Source: Hyposmocoma kahamanoa
Lineage: Eukaryota; Arthropoda; Insecta; Lepidoptera; Cosmopterigidae
Length of the DNA: 64,000 nucleotides
Direction of reading: 5' to 3'
Assembly (NCBI RefSeq): GCF_003589595.1
Contig: NW_020653856.1
Span: 2,771,226-2,835,225, forward strand
The notes beneath the pieces were generated by a model. The model saw nothing but the letters and a program-made list of their open reading frames with translations, did not search any database and was not told where the DNA came from. How positions within the stretch are numbered: the first letter of the stretch is position 1; the number at the start of each line of letters is the position of its first letter. Of this stretch, positions 31,132-43,749 are shown in pieces. Made by a program: the position numbers and the translations under genes.

Positions 31132-31534
31132 TTTGCTTGCCCGGGCGCGAGACAAGTTATTAGGTAGTACATATTTTATAACTATGTTAATATTTCAAGT
31201 ACTCTTTCGGTTTCGTCGTAATTCTGTACCTTAAGCCATTTACTTATTTTATTTTTGTTTGTGTTTTTACATGCATTTACTATATTTAATTTTTTATTTA
31301 TAAAATTGTACAATCTCCCACTCCTAAAATGCTAAAACCTCTAAGCAAAGGAAGTACAGACCTTATTTGTCTTACATACTGCATAGGATCTTCTAGCCGT
31401 GGACACTCTAATGTAATTATCAATACGTATATTAGAGTGTTGTCGAAGTACCGTGTGCAGAATATAAATTTGACGAACAGAGAGAACATCTGCATCGTGA
31501 TAAAGTTGCGTCGTTGGAAATCTTCGCGGCTTAA

Positions 31535-31865
31535 ACAAGCAGAAGATCGACTTCTGGTTACATATGCCTGTACACAAAGATATGTTACTCTGTCGACGAC
31601 TGAGGCGGAGTATAGTAAATGCGTGAAGATGCAGAAGCTGTCATTCTCGCTCTTTATGCCGACAATCAGAGCGCAATGGTATTTGATTTCAAGGCGACAC
31701 ATATACGCGCTATGAATTTCTGCGCGAGCTACATCATGACAAGAAAGAAGAGCAGGTAGCAAACACTTAGCCCTTCCTAAGGATTACTTTCTTAAAGCAC
31801 GATCTTCACTGGGCGTTGTAAACAGATCCTAATCTGCTATAGGCGGAGTGTTGGAACCTATATGG
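31535..31865 (+). pseudogene. Ty1/copia RNase H end plus LTR start
   Basis: YVTLSTTEAEYS is the copia-type RNase H signature, then in another frame ILALYADNQSAM, and in a third ELHHDKKEEQVAN and ALPKDYFLKARSSLGVV, the classic copia C-terminus. At least two frameshifts. It ends in GGCGGAG, a polypurine-like tract, then TGTTGGAA at 31852, which looks like the start of the 3' LTR. The rest of the LTR and the 5' part of the element are not recognised. Confidence 0.75.
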
Positions 31866-31981
31866 ATCTCTGGGCTATCAGATCATGTCTTTGTTTTGTG
31901 ACCTATATTCAAATAGTGAGTATTACAAGTTTCGTAAAAAAATTCTATTGTACAATTTATTTCAAATCAATTCTTATAAAT

Positions 31982-32042
31982 AGGCGTGTCGCTTATCACA
32001 AGGCTCGCGACATGCTTGTCCCATCACTTGATATAAAAAAGT
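31982..32042 (+). repeat. S2 fragment
   Basis: AGGCGTGTCGCTTATCA through TCACTTGATAT and the A-rich tail. Confidence 0.6.
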
Positions 32043-32109
32043 GGATAAGGTCTGAAAACAATGTTTTCTCAGGATACCATAAATAAATAATAAATAATAT
32101 TATGATTCT

Positions 32110-33300
32110 TCAGTGTCTAAAACCAAACTTGTCCTCAGAACAACAATACAGCGAACTTTTTTCATGCTGAAAATAATTTATATTATGTCTTCCTCGTTCA
32201 TTTTTTCTTCCATTAGATGTTAGATGTAATAACATAGTCGTATGGGTTGGTATTACATTTTCATCACACTTTAACTTCCCCTTTCTATTCAGTATGCTTT
32301 TTATTTCTCTCATAGTTGTCAATGCCTATAGAAATAGGTCACTGACGTGTTAATTTTGTCTACTATACTACATGGTCTAATGTGGAGATATCTTAGAAGT
32401 AACACATGCTGCTTTTAGAGACAAGGGTATGGGTTATATAATTATAACGTCTACACTTCTAAGTCTTCAATAGAATTGGTCTAACAGTGTTAGCAACCGC
32501 AACCAAACACAAAACATTTAATCGTTTTGTACCACACTCATATTAAGTAATTACGGCATGATCTTACTATATACGTCCTTATTATACACAACAAACATTT
32601 AAAAAACAGGTGACTTATAAACCTTTGAAGTCGATGAAAAATTGGTGCAATTCACAACGATAGCGTTGAAGTCCATTGCACGAGTGCTTTTGTAAAGTTT
32701 CCATTGCATTTTTCTATTTGTTGCGAGAAAAATGTGCACTTCGCTGGTTATTTAGTACTTGTAGTCTGCGAATGGAAAATGGTTGGTGATAAAATACAGG
32801 TATAGTTAAAATGTTACGTTATAAACAATGATTGTTGAGTGGTTTGCCATTTGGCTTCGATGTCTAGCTCGATAACAAAACTGCTCAAATAAGTGAAGCT
32901 GAGTGAAGAAATCTTTCTTTATTTTCTCACTGGTGGAGCTACGGCAAAAAAAGTCGTCAAAGCCAGAAAACAAAGATAAGATAGAGAAATTCGTAAGGTC
33001 TGATGACTCGTTTCCTAGCTCTGTTGGATGAGCGATAAAACTTGAAGAATACACTTCTTCCGGCAACCCCGGCGGAAAGCTAAAGGGAAACTTCTTGACG
33101 TTTTAAGGCAACAAGCAATGACCGCTTTTTTCTTAACGCCTTCTTCTTCTTATCGTGTCGGTACTTCTTCCATTTGGACTATATTGACCCTGATTAGTAC
33201 GTTGCTACCTTAACTGCGCCAACCGTGGCCGCGTAGAGATCATCTCTCGTATCAGGACACAAGGAGCGCAACAGTAAGTGATGCATAGATTATGTTGGGG
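32110..33300. other. No gene; decayed family T trace
   Basis: Nothing coding recognised. 32935-33025 (AAAAAAAGTCGTCAAAGCCA...AAATTCGTAAGGTC) resembles the AAAAAGTCGTT...GAAAAAGTCGTGAGGTCC part of family T. Confidence 0.4.
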
Positions 33301-33401
33301 CACCGCAGTCACATTAGGTTAAACTAGCATCCCTGAAACCCCATTTACACACCGTGTCCCTGCAGCGTTCTACCTGAGTGTGAAGTCGATTTAAGCTCGC
33401 A

Positions 33402-33800
33402 ATGCCTTGCGTGAAAGGGGTAATGGACAAAATCGGTACAGTACTAAAAAAGTACTGTATAAAAACTGTGTTTAAATCATTACCCAAGGCGATGAGGCAT
33501 ATGAGATCATCTATCAATCTCCAGGCGTTTATAAGATTGATTGGAGTTACAGGAGCTCCTATATTGGGCAGACAAAACGCACCATATCGGAAAGTGTCAA
33601 AGAACACACCGCGCCTGTTAGGAACCATCAAATCAATAAGTCTGCAATAGCCGAGCATTTGCTGGGTTCAGGTGTTTGATACTACTGAATTGGGCTTTGT
33701 AATCCCAAGATCCTTTCTACAGAACGTCATCACTATAGTAGAATCGTACGTGAAGCTGTTGAAATTAAAAACACCGTAATTTCAGTGCTGATGACTGCAT
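33402..33800 (+). pseudogene. Penelope-like GIY-YIG remnant, third copy type
   Basis: MDKIGTVLKKYCIKTVFK matches the linker DKIGRVLRRASTKTYFK of the 21.9-kb copy. After a frameshift: SYRSSYIGQTKRTISESVKE, NHQINKSAIAEHLLG, with the YIG, TKR and AEH blocks in the expected order. Further shifts follow (ESYVKLLKLK). No terminal repeats are visible nearby, so this is a bare coding scrap of a related PLE family. Confidence 0.75.
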
Positions 33801-34211
33801 TAGCAAGTCAAGAAGACAAGTCGCCGGATGTCGTGAGTGTTATGTGTCGGTACTAGACTAGAGTTTTCACTAGACCTATATCATTTATTTGTGCATACTA
33901 GTGCACAAAATCAGAACGAGTGCGGGTAGTTAGAAAAACTCGCACAGCTAGAAGATATTGACACCCGCCTCTTCAGTCCTTCGAGACTATACACGTTGCA
34001 ACACGGCCGAATCGAGGCAAATAAAATATGTTTTTTACACGATTAAGTCACGAACTAAAAATCAAATAACCATTGAGTCAATTATAACAACAAACTAGTA
34101 AATTACTTTTACAAAAAATATAGATAAATATATAAATAAATGCTACTCTAATAAATAAAAATACCATTAAACTTTATGAATACAAATAGTTCACAAGATA
34201 CAACAAGAAAG

Positions 34212-34288
34212 GGGAACCCCTTTAGTATGGCTATGCTAATGCATTGGGAAAGGTATATGCCCTTGGGTTTCCCAGACAGTCTACTAAT
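34212..34288 (+). repeat. LINE-like fragment, pairs with 54290
   Basis: TATGGCTATGCTAAT and CCCAGACAGTCTA recur, inverted, at 54290-54400. Family not identified. Confidence 0.4.
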
Positions 34289-34304
34289 TTAAACAATCTT
34301 TCTT

Positions 34305-34527
34305 ACCTATTTCTGCCGGCAAGCAGTAATGTAAGCATTAGTGCGTTCCGGTTTTGAAGGGTAAGGGTGCTGGTGAAATTACAGGCACATGGGACTTGTC
34401 AACTTGCAGTGGGGCACTGCCACTACGATCAGATCTGAGTGGCACTGCAACAGTAATGGACAGGCGTGTATCTTACCATCAGGCGCACGACTTGTTCGTC
34501 CTGTCACTTGATATTATAAAAAAAGTA
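34305..34527 (+). repeat. SINE-like repeat (family S2)
   Basis: Well-preserved S2 copy, TTTCTGCCGGCAAGCAGTAA to TCACTTGATATTATAAAAAA. Confidence 0.8.
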
Positions 34528-35279
34528 AATCCATAAAAACTTCAAGGGATGAATGTCATTCAGTCCGTATTTATCTCTGAAATTATTCGATTTTAAATAA
34601 CATTTTTTTAAGGGCATTTCTCCTAAGTCGCAATTTTCCGTGTCCACACATAAAACTCTACATATTTATTAAAACAAAAATGTATAAAAAAAATTACAGT
34701 GGATATCATAGACCGAAAGCTAATTGGAGAGCACAAAAATTTTCTAATGGAAAAAAATCCGAAACGCCTAAAACCTAACAACAGTGGCGTGTCCCAATCG
34801 CGGAATCCAACGCAGTGTCATATTTCTCAAAACTGAACCCATATTTCAATATTAGACTTTAGTTCACATTTAATACGTCAGTTGCCAGTACGTATAATCT
34901 GAATTTCGCAATAAACTAGACAATTCTTTATCACAATAACAAGTTTCCTGCGTGTCCCAAGCTTACGCAGGAATTCGGTGGTAGTTACGAATCACGCTAC
35001 TCGTCACTACTGAAACATTTTAGAAGCATCGTAATTCGTTCGCGTTATTCGTCAGTCACGCCTCTGCGGCTGAAGAGAACAGGCGGGTGATTTGTTGCCG
35101 ATTTTTGGATTTTTTACTGGCAAGTACGTAATTCGGTGGATTTGGTCCAAGTTATAGGTATAGACATTTGAGAAACTAAATTTTATTGTTGTATGTCATA
35201 TTTTTTAAGATATGTAACAATTTATTGATTTTACTATTGCTGTCATTTTCGAGTAATATTTTAAAAATGCATATTGTTT

Positions 35280-36640
35280 TGAATCCCGTGGGCTTGACTT
35301 CTGTGGAATTTATGCCACCTAATTCAGAAAATCTTGCACCGAAGTCAGAAAAGCTTCCACCGAAGTCACATTATTTATGAAAACAAAGAATTATATATTT
35401 TTATCATATAAATATTTAGTTATTATTATTGATTTTCACAGTTCTATATTACTACTTGCTTTCTGGTAAAAATGGGTAAGGAAAATCTAAATAGGAAGAA
35501 AAAACTGGAGATCATGAAATTGAAAGAGCGCGCTAGAAAAGCGAGGATAAAAAGCGATCCAATTCTATATGAAATATTTAAAGAAAAAGATCGACAGAAG
35601 TATAGAAGGAAAGGTTTTAAAGTGAAACGCAATGCCTCCTCATGTGCAAAAAGCACTGAAAGAAATTAGTCGTGCAAGTTCCAAAAAACATTACTACGAA
35701 AAGAAAAGAACCTTGCTTAATGAAATTCCAATAGTAGTTCCAATAGATAAAAAATTCAAAACATTTTGGATCCATTACGAGAATCTGTAATTCTATCTTC
35801 TTCGATTTCAGTGAAAATTATTCAAGCAAATATGCAGGGGAAATACAAAGTTTACATTTTAGGAGTAGCCGACAGCAGATTACTCCGCACACTTCAGTTA
35901 TTTACATTAAAAAAAATAGACTTCCGACCACTCAATCGTTTTATACAGTAAGTGAATCTTTACGACACGACGCGGTTGCAGTATGGGAGCACTTATAACA
36001 AATTTTTAACTTCTTGGAAATGGAAGTCCCACAAGTTCGATCGCTTAACTTTCAACCAGTTTCTCCATCTGCACAATATCGAAACAGGAAAACGTTCTTC
36101 ATCATATTATGCATCCATTGGAACCTCGCCAACCTGACATGAGTGGAATGGAAGTATAGTCAGAGTGGTCGTGGAAAAGGAGAACCAGATGGTATCGGTG
36201 GGTGTCTGGAGGGTATTGCTAATAAACTTGTTGCTCAAGATAAAGACATTCCTGATATGCAAACATTAGTGAACAACCTTAAAGAGAATGAAAAAAAGGT
36301 GTTTATCGAATTCAAAATTAAGCTAATGTTATACGTTGGAAAAACAAATGTTGATACCTCACAACCTCCCAGACTTTCAAGGGACTTTAAGTGTACATCA
36401 AGTGCTTTGGAATTCAGATAGAAGAGCAAACTTGGCAATGAGAAAGCTTAGTTGTGCAGAGAAAGAATGTATACATAGATCATCAAAATGTTCACATGGC
36501 CAGCACATTACATTTTTCAATGTTGATGCTATATATACTTCACAGAATAGGTAAAAGGAGAAAAGAAAGAAGGAAAGATGAGAGTAAGAGATGCACAGTA
36601 AAACCAAGAAAAAGGAGATTTCGGATAAGATAATAAAAAT
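35280..36640 (+). pseudogene. Broken copy of an uncharacterised insect protein family
   Basis: Successive blocks on the plus strand resemble one protein: a basic N-terminus (35472-35669; KKLEIMKLKERARKARIKSD, KEKDRQKYRRKG); a middle (35760-36135); WKYSQSGRGKGEPDGIGGCL with LVAQDKDIPDMQTLVNNL (36146-36290); and LPDFQGTLSVHQVLW with MRKLSC and SKCSHG (36365-36510). I recognise the 'GxGKGxPDGxGG...FKGTMxVHQxxW...AMRKLSC' arrangement from repeated uncharacterised proteins of insects and hydra; its function is unknown to me and it may be transposon-borne. Stops and frameshifts separate the blocks. No introns are evident, so this may be a retrocopy or an element copy. A further open scrap at 36690-36825 (VGHVWVDAY, RVRYIPDSEPKEIIN) may belong to it. 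Confidence 0.6.
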
Positions 36641-36929
36641 TATCATACACAGTATGCGTATTATATATTATATACAGTATGCTTATAGGAGACCCATGCT
36701 CGGAAGTGGGACATGTATGGGTTGATGCATATAAACTAATTTATCAGGCTGTATGTTTGAAAGTGAGACATACTTATAGAGTGCGTTATATTCCTGATTC
36801 TGAACCCAAAGAAATAATAAACTAATGAACTGAAACTTTATAAAAAAATATGTTTGAATTTTTTTTATCGACTACTACTTGTGAACAACATTAGTTATCG
36901 AAATCTATGCACATCACTATTATTGCTGC

Positions 36930-37040
36930 GACGCAGCGGCGGGCGGCGGCGTGGCTTTGTTCTCTGGTACGGCGGCGTAAAACAAAGCACTGGTCGGGGG
37001 TGGGGGCGCGGGCGCATACGCCAAATTGCTGTTTGCAGCA
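36930..37040. other. Local GC-rich patch
   Basis: About 110 bp rich in GGCGGCG, GGGGGTGGGGGCGCGGGCGC in an AT-rich region. No open frame I trust. Could be a promoter-like CpG patch or repeat debris. Confidence 0.35.
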
Positions 37041-37428
37041 GAGACAGTGCACACGCGAACTTGGTCTAATGAAGAAGACACGTTAATTATTTGTACTTCC
37101 GCTCGCCCGATCGCCGCAAATTGGATATTTATTTTAACATCGAATTGACTGAGATAGTGCGACTTTACGCAATAAGTGGTGATGGCAAGCTATTGAAATG
37201 TTCCCAAATCGGAGTTTACGCGTAGGAGGTGAACAGTGTCGAAGTGTTGCGTTAGAGGATTATCTCAGCATTTTATACTGTGAGATAAAATGTATTTGTG
37301 TTGTACAATTTAAAATAAAATTTACTATGCCGTGCTAGACATGCTTGACTATGCCATGCATTGTGAAAAACGGTGGGCATTTTGAATACTTGCTCCGTAC
37401 CACGTAAGTGTAAATAAACTGTAAATAA

Positions 37429-38028
37429 CCGCTCACGCGATGCGCTCCTCCTACCGCAAATGGCGGCTATTTGGTTTCGCAAATTAGAAAAGCATTCAGT
37501 TTAAATACAAGTTTTTATAAATAAAAATTATTATTCTGCATTGCTAAATAAATACCCTCCGTACTACCAACAAAAACATCTCAAATAAAATGCAATAATA
37601 TACCGCAAATCCTGCACTTAAAAAGCACTAATGAAATTTTTGGTGTACTTGGATATATATGATAATATTCCGTTTGAGTGGTTCTAACGTTTACCATGAA
37701 ATTACTCCTTAAAGTATAGTTTATAAACATTTATATTCAGGGTAAACTTAGAAAACGCTACTTACGGTATGTTTTCAATAAATAAACACCGAAATCACCA
37801 GCCCAAACAATAACACACACGATTGTCGTGACGTATTTTTGAAGTTGTTTATTTTTTTTAAATGACAGACCCAGGCATTAAAAACTTTATGGTTTGCTAG
37901 AGTAGTTACCGAAATAGCAATTAGTATTAGTTCTTTTACCTGTTAAAACTTCGATATCCGATAAATCGGTATAAAATCATCACCGGCACCTCTAGGTGCG
38001 GCTACAGCTGCATGTATCGCGTGACCGG
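37429..38028 (+). mobile_element. 600-bp inverted-repeat transposon (family C), copy 2
   Basis: Same ends as 16484-17087 with one substitution in the right repeat (GTGACCGG). The target duplication is ATAA at 37425-37428 and 38029-38032. Confidence 0.85.
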
Positions 38029-38032
38029 ATAA

Positions 38033-41000
38033 GTAGAAAATAATTCATTGTAAATAACTTGATTTCACATTTTTAACTACGCCAAAAACCTCAATTCTTA
38101 TTAAATGTTAACTGGTTACTAAATCATAAACTTATCTTTTTTAGTACGTAAAACATTTCGATGATAGTTCAAGTAAAAAATAATTAACATAAGCTAAAAT
38201 GTAATCATTTTGATAACAGTTTTTTCCATCATAACATAAATAAGTAGGTGAGTAACTTAGTTTTTATTTTCTAGAGAAATGTGGTGCTGTGTCGGTCCTA
38301 AGCCCGCGAAAAAGTAGGAAGGGAGATGTGAAATCATTGTTATTGTTGCTGTCTCACTCGGCGCTCGCTTGGTAGTATTCCCATTGCACTCGACATCCAG
38401 CGTAAAGGGAATCGGTTTATAAAATCGGTGTACACTCCAAAACATATTTGTCGATTTATTTTTTATTCTATCCCATATCCTAATTTTATTTTAGTCTATG
38501 TTAAGTTGTAACATGATTTACTATGACATGTGTGAACATGTCTTACTTTCAAATATACAGCCTGTATAAATCGAACAGCAGAACACCGATAATCTTGAAG
38601 GTGATTCATGTTATTTTTAAAAACATAACATAAGAAAAAACAGAAAAAATAAATACTACCTATACAAAACACAATATTATCAGCGAGTACTCGGAAATGA
38701 TGTAATGGTATTTGTGTGTTTACATAAAAAAATCTGGTTGTACTTGTGATTTCGTATTTGTGGTTTCTAAGCGAATGACACACCACTACATATGCAATTC
38801 CGAGCTCTCGCTAATATCACTATACCAGGCTTGATACTCTGTCCTAAGTGAAGATGCGTGTCTAGTAATGGACTATGGTTTTTGAAACCCAAAGACGCCA
38901 GGGGAAGCGCGCAACTATGTAGAATTAACTTATTCGAATATATCTACATTTGTAACGCGTAAGTATACAAATTGTTTGAAACTCAGAAAATGTTTATATA
39001 TAGAGTAATATTTCTTGTTTTGGAATCCTTAATGTACAAGTAAATAAATACAGAGAAATGTAATTTCACTAGGTAACACTCAGCCTTACAGGTCGAGTAT
39101 CTCTATTAGCGCATCGTTAAATAAACAAATTAAACCAAAATACGGACGCCGTGAGCGTTTCAAAATTGGAACGCCAAATGTAAACCAATAAACACCTCGG
39201 TTATTGCTAATCTCGTCGATGATTGGTCCGCAGCGTTGCAACGACGACACTATTCCGGTTCTAGATAGTACAAATAAGATAATAACTTTGTCACTAACAA
39301 TTTAATGTCGAGTTTAACGGCTGACGATTACTTCGTCTTTATTTTATGATTCGTTCGCATGTAACATAGTGACATTTACGGTGCTTTCGTAACTCAGTTT
39401 TAACGTTCACGAAGAAACTAAACAAAAACTATCAAGGAAGAGCGATGATAGAATAGTAGGAGTACGATTGCTTTTCAATTGAGAGGTCGACCCTTGGAAT
39501 TCTATGGCGAAACCTATGACTTTAAATACTTAGCTACGTACATTTGTGAATGTTAAGTAACAATACGTCTCTTTTAACGGTAAAAGAAAACATCGTAACA
39601 AAACCTACATGTCGAATTAGGTTCACAGCCCTTTAAAAACACGTGGATGTCTCCAGCCTGCATTGTGCCTTCCTAGCGGACTATGGTCTAAATCATCTCT
39701 GTAGAGAATACCTGAACTCGGCAGTCAGATTTATAATGGAATAGTGGTGATAAAGAGTGTGTCTGTGTAAACCCGCCTACTTGCATTTTGGTAGCCCTAT
39801 AACTACTACATTATCAGTTTAAAGTCAAGCAAATTTAATCCAGCTCAGCACAGCCCTTCTAGATGCAAAATAACATTCGGATACTCTTACAGATCTAAGT
39901 AACACCAATTGTATTGAAATTGATTACTACCGTGTAGGATGCCACTCACACTTTCATCCGAGACCTACATGAGTCACAATTTTGGGTTCGCTTTTGAAAT
40001 TAATTATCTGAAATTTGTCGTGACTTACACACGTCTTGCCTTTTTTAGTGCTACTAAAGCAATTACCAACTCGCCTTGTAAACTAAACAGAGCATAGCAT
40101 TCGTGTTAATCCGATAATGAGTTTTATAACCATTTTATGGTCCACGGAAACGTAATAACGCCATGGCAGTTTGTAGACGAAATAGCGTGCCACTATCTCG
40201 CTGTAAACCGAGGGTTATGGAATAATCCATTCGTTGGTAGTTTGATTTAGTTTAGTCTGTCGGCCGGTAACAGCATCATCCTATTAAACAGCATATCTGG
40301 CATTTACAGCTAATTGATTCTAGAAATGTTATATTACAGTGGACTTATTCTAAAGTTATTGTGATTTTAGTAGTGTGGTGGTATGATGCGACTTATGATA
40401 TTCATTAATAATTATTTCTAGCGGTTAGCTTTATTTTTTATAATTTGTGGCTTAAAATATCTCCTCACAAAAGACAATGGCGCAAGTACCTCTTGCTCCT
40501 TATGGAACACCCTGCAGTAAAACCTATTTGTAAGAACAGATCTATAAGATTCAGCTCAAAATTCACTAGTACAATCCAATTTACCCGAATTTGGTACCAA
40601 AATGGTCGCTTAAACGCAATAAAAAAATCATGTATAATTCCGCCATTCATTTGGTAAGGGTATTTATAAATCAAATTGCGCAAAATGTCTGTGACGTAAT
40701 TTCCTTTTGGTTTCATTTGGGGATTGCAGTAGACAATTGATTTTTTTGTTTTTTGGTCCTATTTTTAGATATGCTTTGATATTAGGCGCGTCTCTCGTTC
40801 TCTACTTAGTGCTCGTGTGTTTTAACACCTTAGAAACACTGTTAGAAACACTTTTGTGAGATCCTCAATTCAATATTTGTTAGCATGAAAAAATTATGAA
40901 TCAATAAATATTTCCGTCTGAATAACATCAAAGAGGAACAATTCGAATATTCCTAAGTAACTCTCTGATATACTAGCATACAAGTTCAAAGCAGATGTCA

Positions 41001-41540
41001 GTTTTATTAAATTCCGATAATACTAAAATAACTGTATTGATTGAAGTGTTAGGTAGCCAGATCAAAGTTTCTATTTTCAAATGCTTATCTTGAGTTCGGT
41101 TTACAGGGTTAATATGAGGCAATGAAAATTGATTTGTGGTGCAATAGTTGAGTAGCGTAAGGTTCTTAGTTTTAAGTAGAAACATATCATGAGCTATTTA
41201 AAAAAGGCGATAAAATGGTGCTTAATAGTGGTAAAGTCTCTGCAGAACCTCTTAAGTAGGCACTTACCTACTTCTGCCATAAAGAAGAGCTACTTCGATT
41301 GAAGGGAATAAAGACTCAGCGGAATTATAGACACAGGAGATTATAGATCATATGTCCCACATTCGGTAATGCATTAGCTATGTTAAGGCAATTCCTTAGT
41401 AGGTATCTTTATATCTGCCACTTATAACTATATAAGCGGATACGATTACCACTTTCCTTGATGTATCAATCAGGATAAAAGGGAATGCTTCGACGTTTTG
41501 ATAATATGGAAAGGATGGATATTAATATATTGACAGCACA
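38033..41540. other. Longest repeat-poor stretch
   Basis: 3.5 kb in which I recognise no gene and no family repeat. 39130-39420 has two CCAAT-like boxes (ACCAATAAACACC, GATTGGTCC) and a TCAGTT initiator-like site near 39396, a composition unlike its flanks. 40470-40720 has short frames on both strands that I cannot support. If a host regulatory region or an unannotated exon is in this window, this is a likely place. Confidence 0.35.
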
Positions 41541-41639
41541 ACTTTATACAAATAAAATTAATGGAAGCGCGAGGGGAGATATCTCGTTCGCACACATATC
41601 GTTCAGATTGGGGATGTCCTTGAGAAAGCCCAGGTAAAA

Positions 41640-41770
41640 GGTGCCAAGAATAAACGGATTTATGTGAAGAGACTGAGGCAAAAAAGATTCGTCAGGAGCC
41701 TAATAAGTGGAGGTTCGTGGTCTTGTTTACCCTAATGAGAGACAGGTATAATGGTATGCATGCAGAGACA
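41640..41770 (+). pseudogene. Possible LINE C-terminal scrap
   Basis: NKWRFVVLFTLMRDRYNGM resembles the 'KWRSVV...' end of RTE-like LINEs, followed by an untranslated stretch. Very short. Confidence 0.3.
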
Positions 41771-42343
41771 GAGCTAGAGAAGGATTTGTTTTCGTCCTTC
41801 GGATTGTTATATTGAATATAATAAAAAATGATGAAATAATTTTGTCGTTAAGTTAAACGTTATTAAGTTCGTGTAGCATTTATCGTACATTAACCCAGTT
41901 ACGTAGATATTAAGTAAATACACAGTTATGCAATGTCAGTGAAACCCAAATTAGACTTTACATTTGCTTTGATGTGGTGGCCATTTAAATCTGGTTTTTG
42001 GACGCCTATTAACGGAAAAGTAATTTTTTTTAAACGCTTAGGTTTTTTAACGTTCACAAAGTGGAACATTACGATGATTTATTTATATCTGTGATTTGAT
42101 TCCTAAACAAGTGTAACGAAATGGCCCAATACTGCTAGATCTTCACACATATTCCAAGGTTGGTCACACTTTTAATGTGCAAATGTCATAGCTATTTTTT
42201 CCAATATCGTCAGTGAGTGTATTGCTGCTAATATTTGTATGTAATTCAAGGATTGGAACCATCGTATAATAAAAAATCCAACTCCCGCCCGCCCTTTCAT
42301 TCGGAGCATAGTGTGTCACATTATTATTTAAGTTATACCTATA

Positions 42344-42849
42344 CATTTTTATTGAATTGATATTCAATTATTTTCATGTGAAAATAAATTACTCTACTAG
42401 TTTGTTATAATTATTAATACAAAGACCATTCAGAAAAAAGTCCTTCGGTCCGGCCGGCTTAGTTGGTGTAGCGTCTGGCACGGTATGCTAGAAGACGTCG
42501 GTTCAAATCCGGCCGGATCGAAAGACTTTTTTCTGAGTGTTCGATCTTTGTATTAATAATTTTACTTTTTACCTGCCTCTGTGGCCGAACGGTTACCATG
42601 CCGGACTGCCACACAGAGGTCCCAGGTTCGATTCCCGGGGCAGGAGAAATATTTGTGTGGTCTACATGTATTTCTCTCGTGAGTTTGGGTGTAATTTGTG
42701 GTTGTCTACCTATGTGTGTGCACTTGGCACCCGCGATACAGGGTTTCCCTAGTGCGGGGCTATATTGAGTGTCTGCTTTATTATTAATTATAACAAAGTA
42801 GTGCAGTAATTTCACATAAAAATAATTGACTATCAATTCAATAAAAATG
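42344..42849 (+). mobile_element. Palindromic element with tRNA-like core (family T), SINE inside
   Basis: Ends are inverted repeats starting CATTTTTATTGAATTGATAT, flanked by TA (42342-42343 and 42850-42851). The arms run inward for over 100 bp (CTAGTTTGTTATAATTATTA, AATACAAAGA, AAAAAGTCCTTCGGTCCGGCC) to a tRNA-like core at about 42456-42522 with A box TTAGTTGGTGTAGCG and B box GGTTCAAATCC. An S1 SINE (42571-42776) interrupts the right arm. TA flanks suggest a Tc1/mariner-type MITE that has captured, or grown around, a tRNA. Confidence 0.65.
42571..42776 (+). repeat. tRNA-type SINE (family S1)
   Basis: Well-preserved S1 copy nested in family T. Confidence 0.88.
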
Positions 42850-42934
42850 TAAATACAATGAATAGCGACATCTTTAGCCGGGACTGGTAGCTGTACAGGT
42901 ATCTAACTGGATGACGAAATATCATAGATTTGTC

Positions 42935-43140
42935 ATAGATGGCGATACGGCTAAAAAGTCGTTCAAAACCAAATACAAAGATACGACGCAAGGTCATAGA
43001 AAAATTCGTGAGGTCCGCTGGCTCGTTCCGTTGCTTAGTTGGTATAGCGTTTGACGCGGTATGCTAGAAGACGTCGGTTCGAATCTGGCCGGATCGAAAG
43101 ATTTTTTCTGAGTGTTCGATCTTAGCATAAATAATTATAC
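42935..43140 (+). repeat. Family T half-copy
   Basis: Order AAAAAGTCGTT, AAATACAAAGATACGACGCA, GTGAGGTCCGCTGG, then the tRNA-like core (TTAGTTGGTATAGCG, GGTTCGAATCTGG) and GAGTGTTCGATCTTA. Only one arm, not palindromic. Confidence 0.7.
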
Positions 43141-43598
43141 CTAGGTTATCAAAATTAAGTTATTCATCACAGTATGATATTTTTAAACCAACATTATTGG
43201 TACCTCGATTATCAGAGTATGATTACGAAATAGAAATGAAATGCTGAACATTCTGATTCTCAACTTGAGGCACTCTTATTTAAGCAACCATAAACACAAC
43301 GGTAAGCAGGACTACTATTTGATATCATCTTTAAAAACCAGGCGAACGCTTCAATTCTACAAAGAACGGCGCGTGTAACCCCGCGCTGTGCAACGCGAGA
43401 ACCGCGTGAGTACAAGCAAATGTGTGCGTCCGTACAAGGCGCGTGGCGGGGCTTGCAAATATACAACCCGTGCTACTACATTATATGCAGTTAGACTACT
43501 TATCTGTGAATGTGATTGTGATCAGTGTATGGAATTGGGGGAGATAATTTAGCTAAACTAAAGAATAATGTGGACATACCCTTCTACAACTGCCTCCT

Positions 43599-43745
43599 TA
43601 ACTGCCTCTGTGTGTGTGTCTGAACGGTGATCATGCTACATTTATTTCTTTCGTTTAGTTCTCATAATTTGTGGTTATCTGTTTGTGTGTACATGGTATC
43701 CGTAATACAGGGTTTCCCTATTGCAAGGCTATAAACGTGTGCATT
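43599..43745 (+). repeat. tRNA-type SINE (family S1), head deleted
   Basis: The A-box region is replaced by a GT run and the B box is missing; the body from TACATTTATTTCTTTCG to AGGGTTTCCCTATTGC remains. Confidence 0.65.
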
Positions 43746-43749
43746 AACA

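Noticed and set aside
30869..31234. 121-codon frame with Arg-Val repeats, and its Cys-Val and Thr-His relatives
   Set aside because: Translation of a GTGTGC microsatellite across an N gap.
31298..31762. 154-codon minus-strand frame
   Set aside because: Opposite strand of the copia RNase H remnant; no motif of its own.
42456..42522. A true tRNA gene in the family T core
   Set aside because: Good A and B boxes, but acceptor arms do not pair and several decayed copies with the same flanks exist.
42459..42836. 125-codon minus-strand frame
   Set aside because: Made of SINE and family T sequence.
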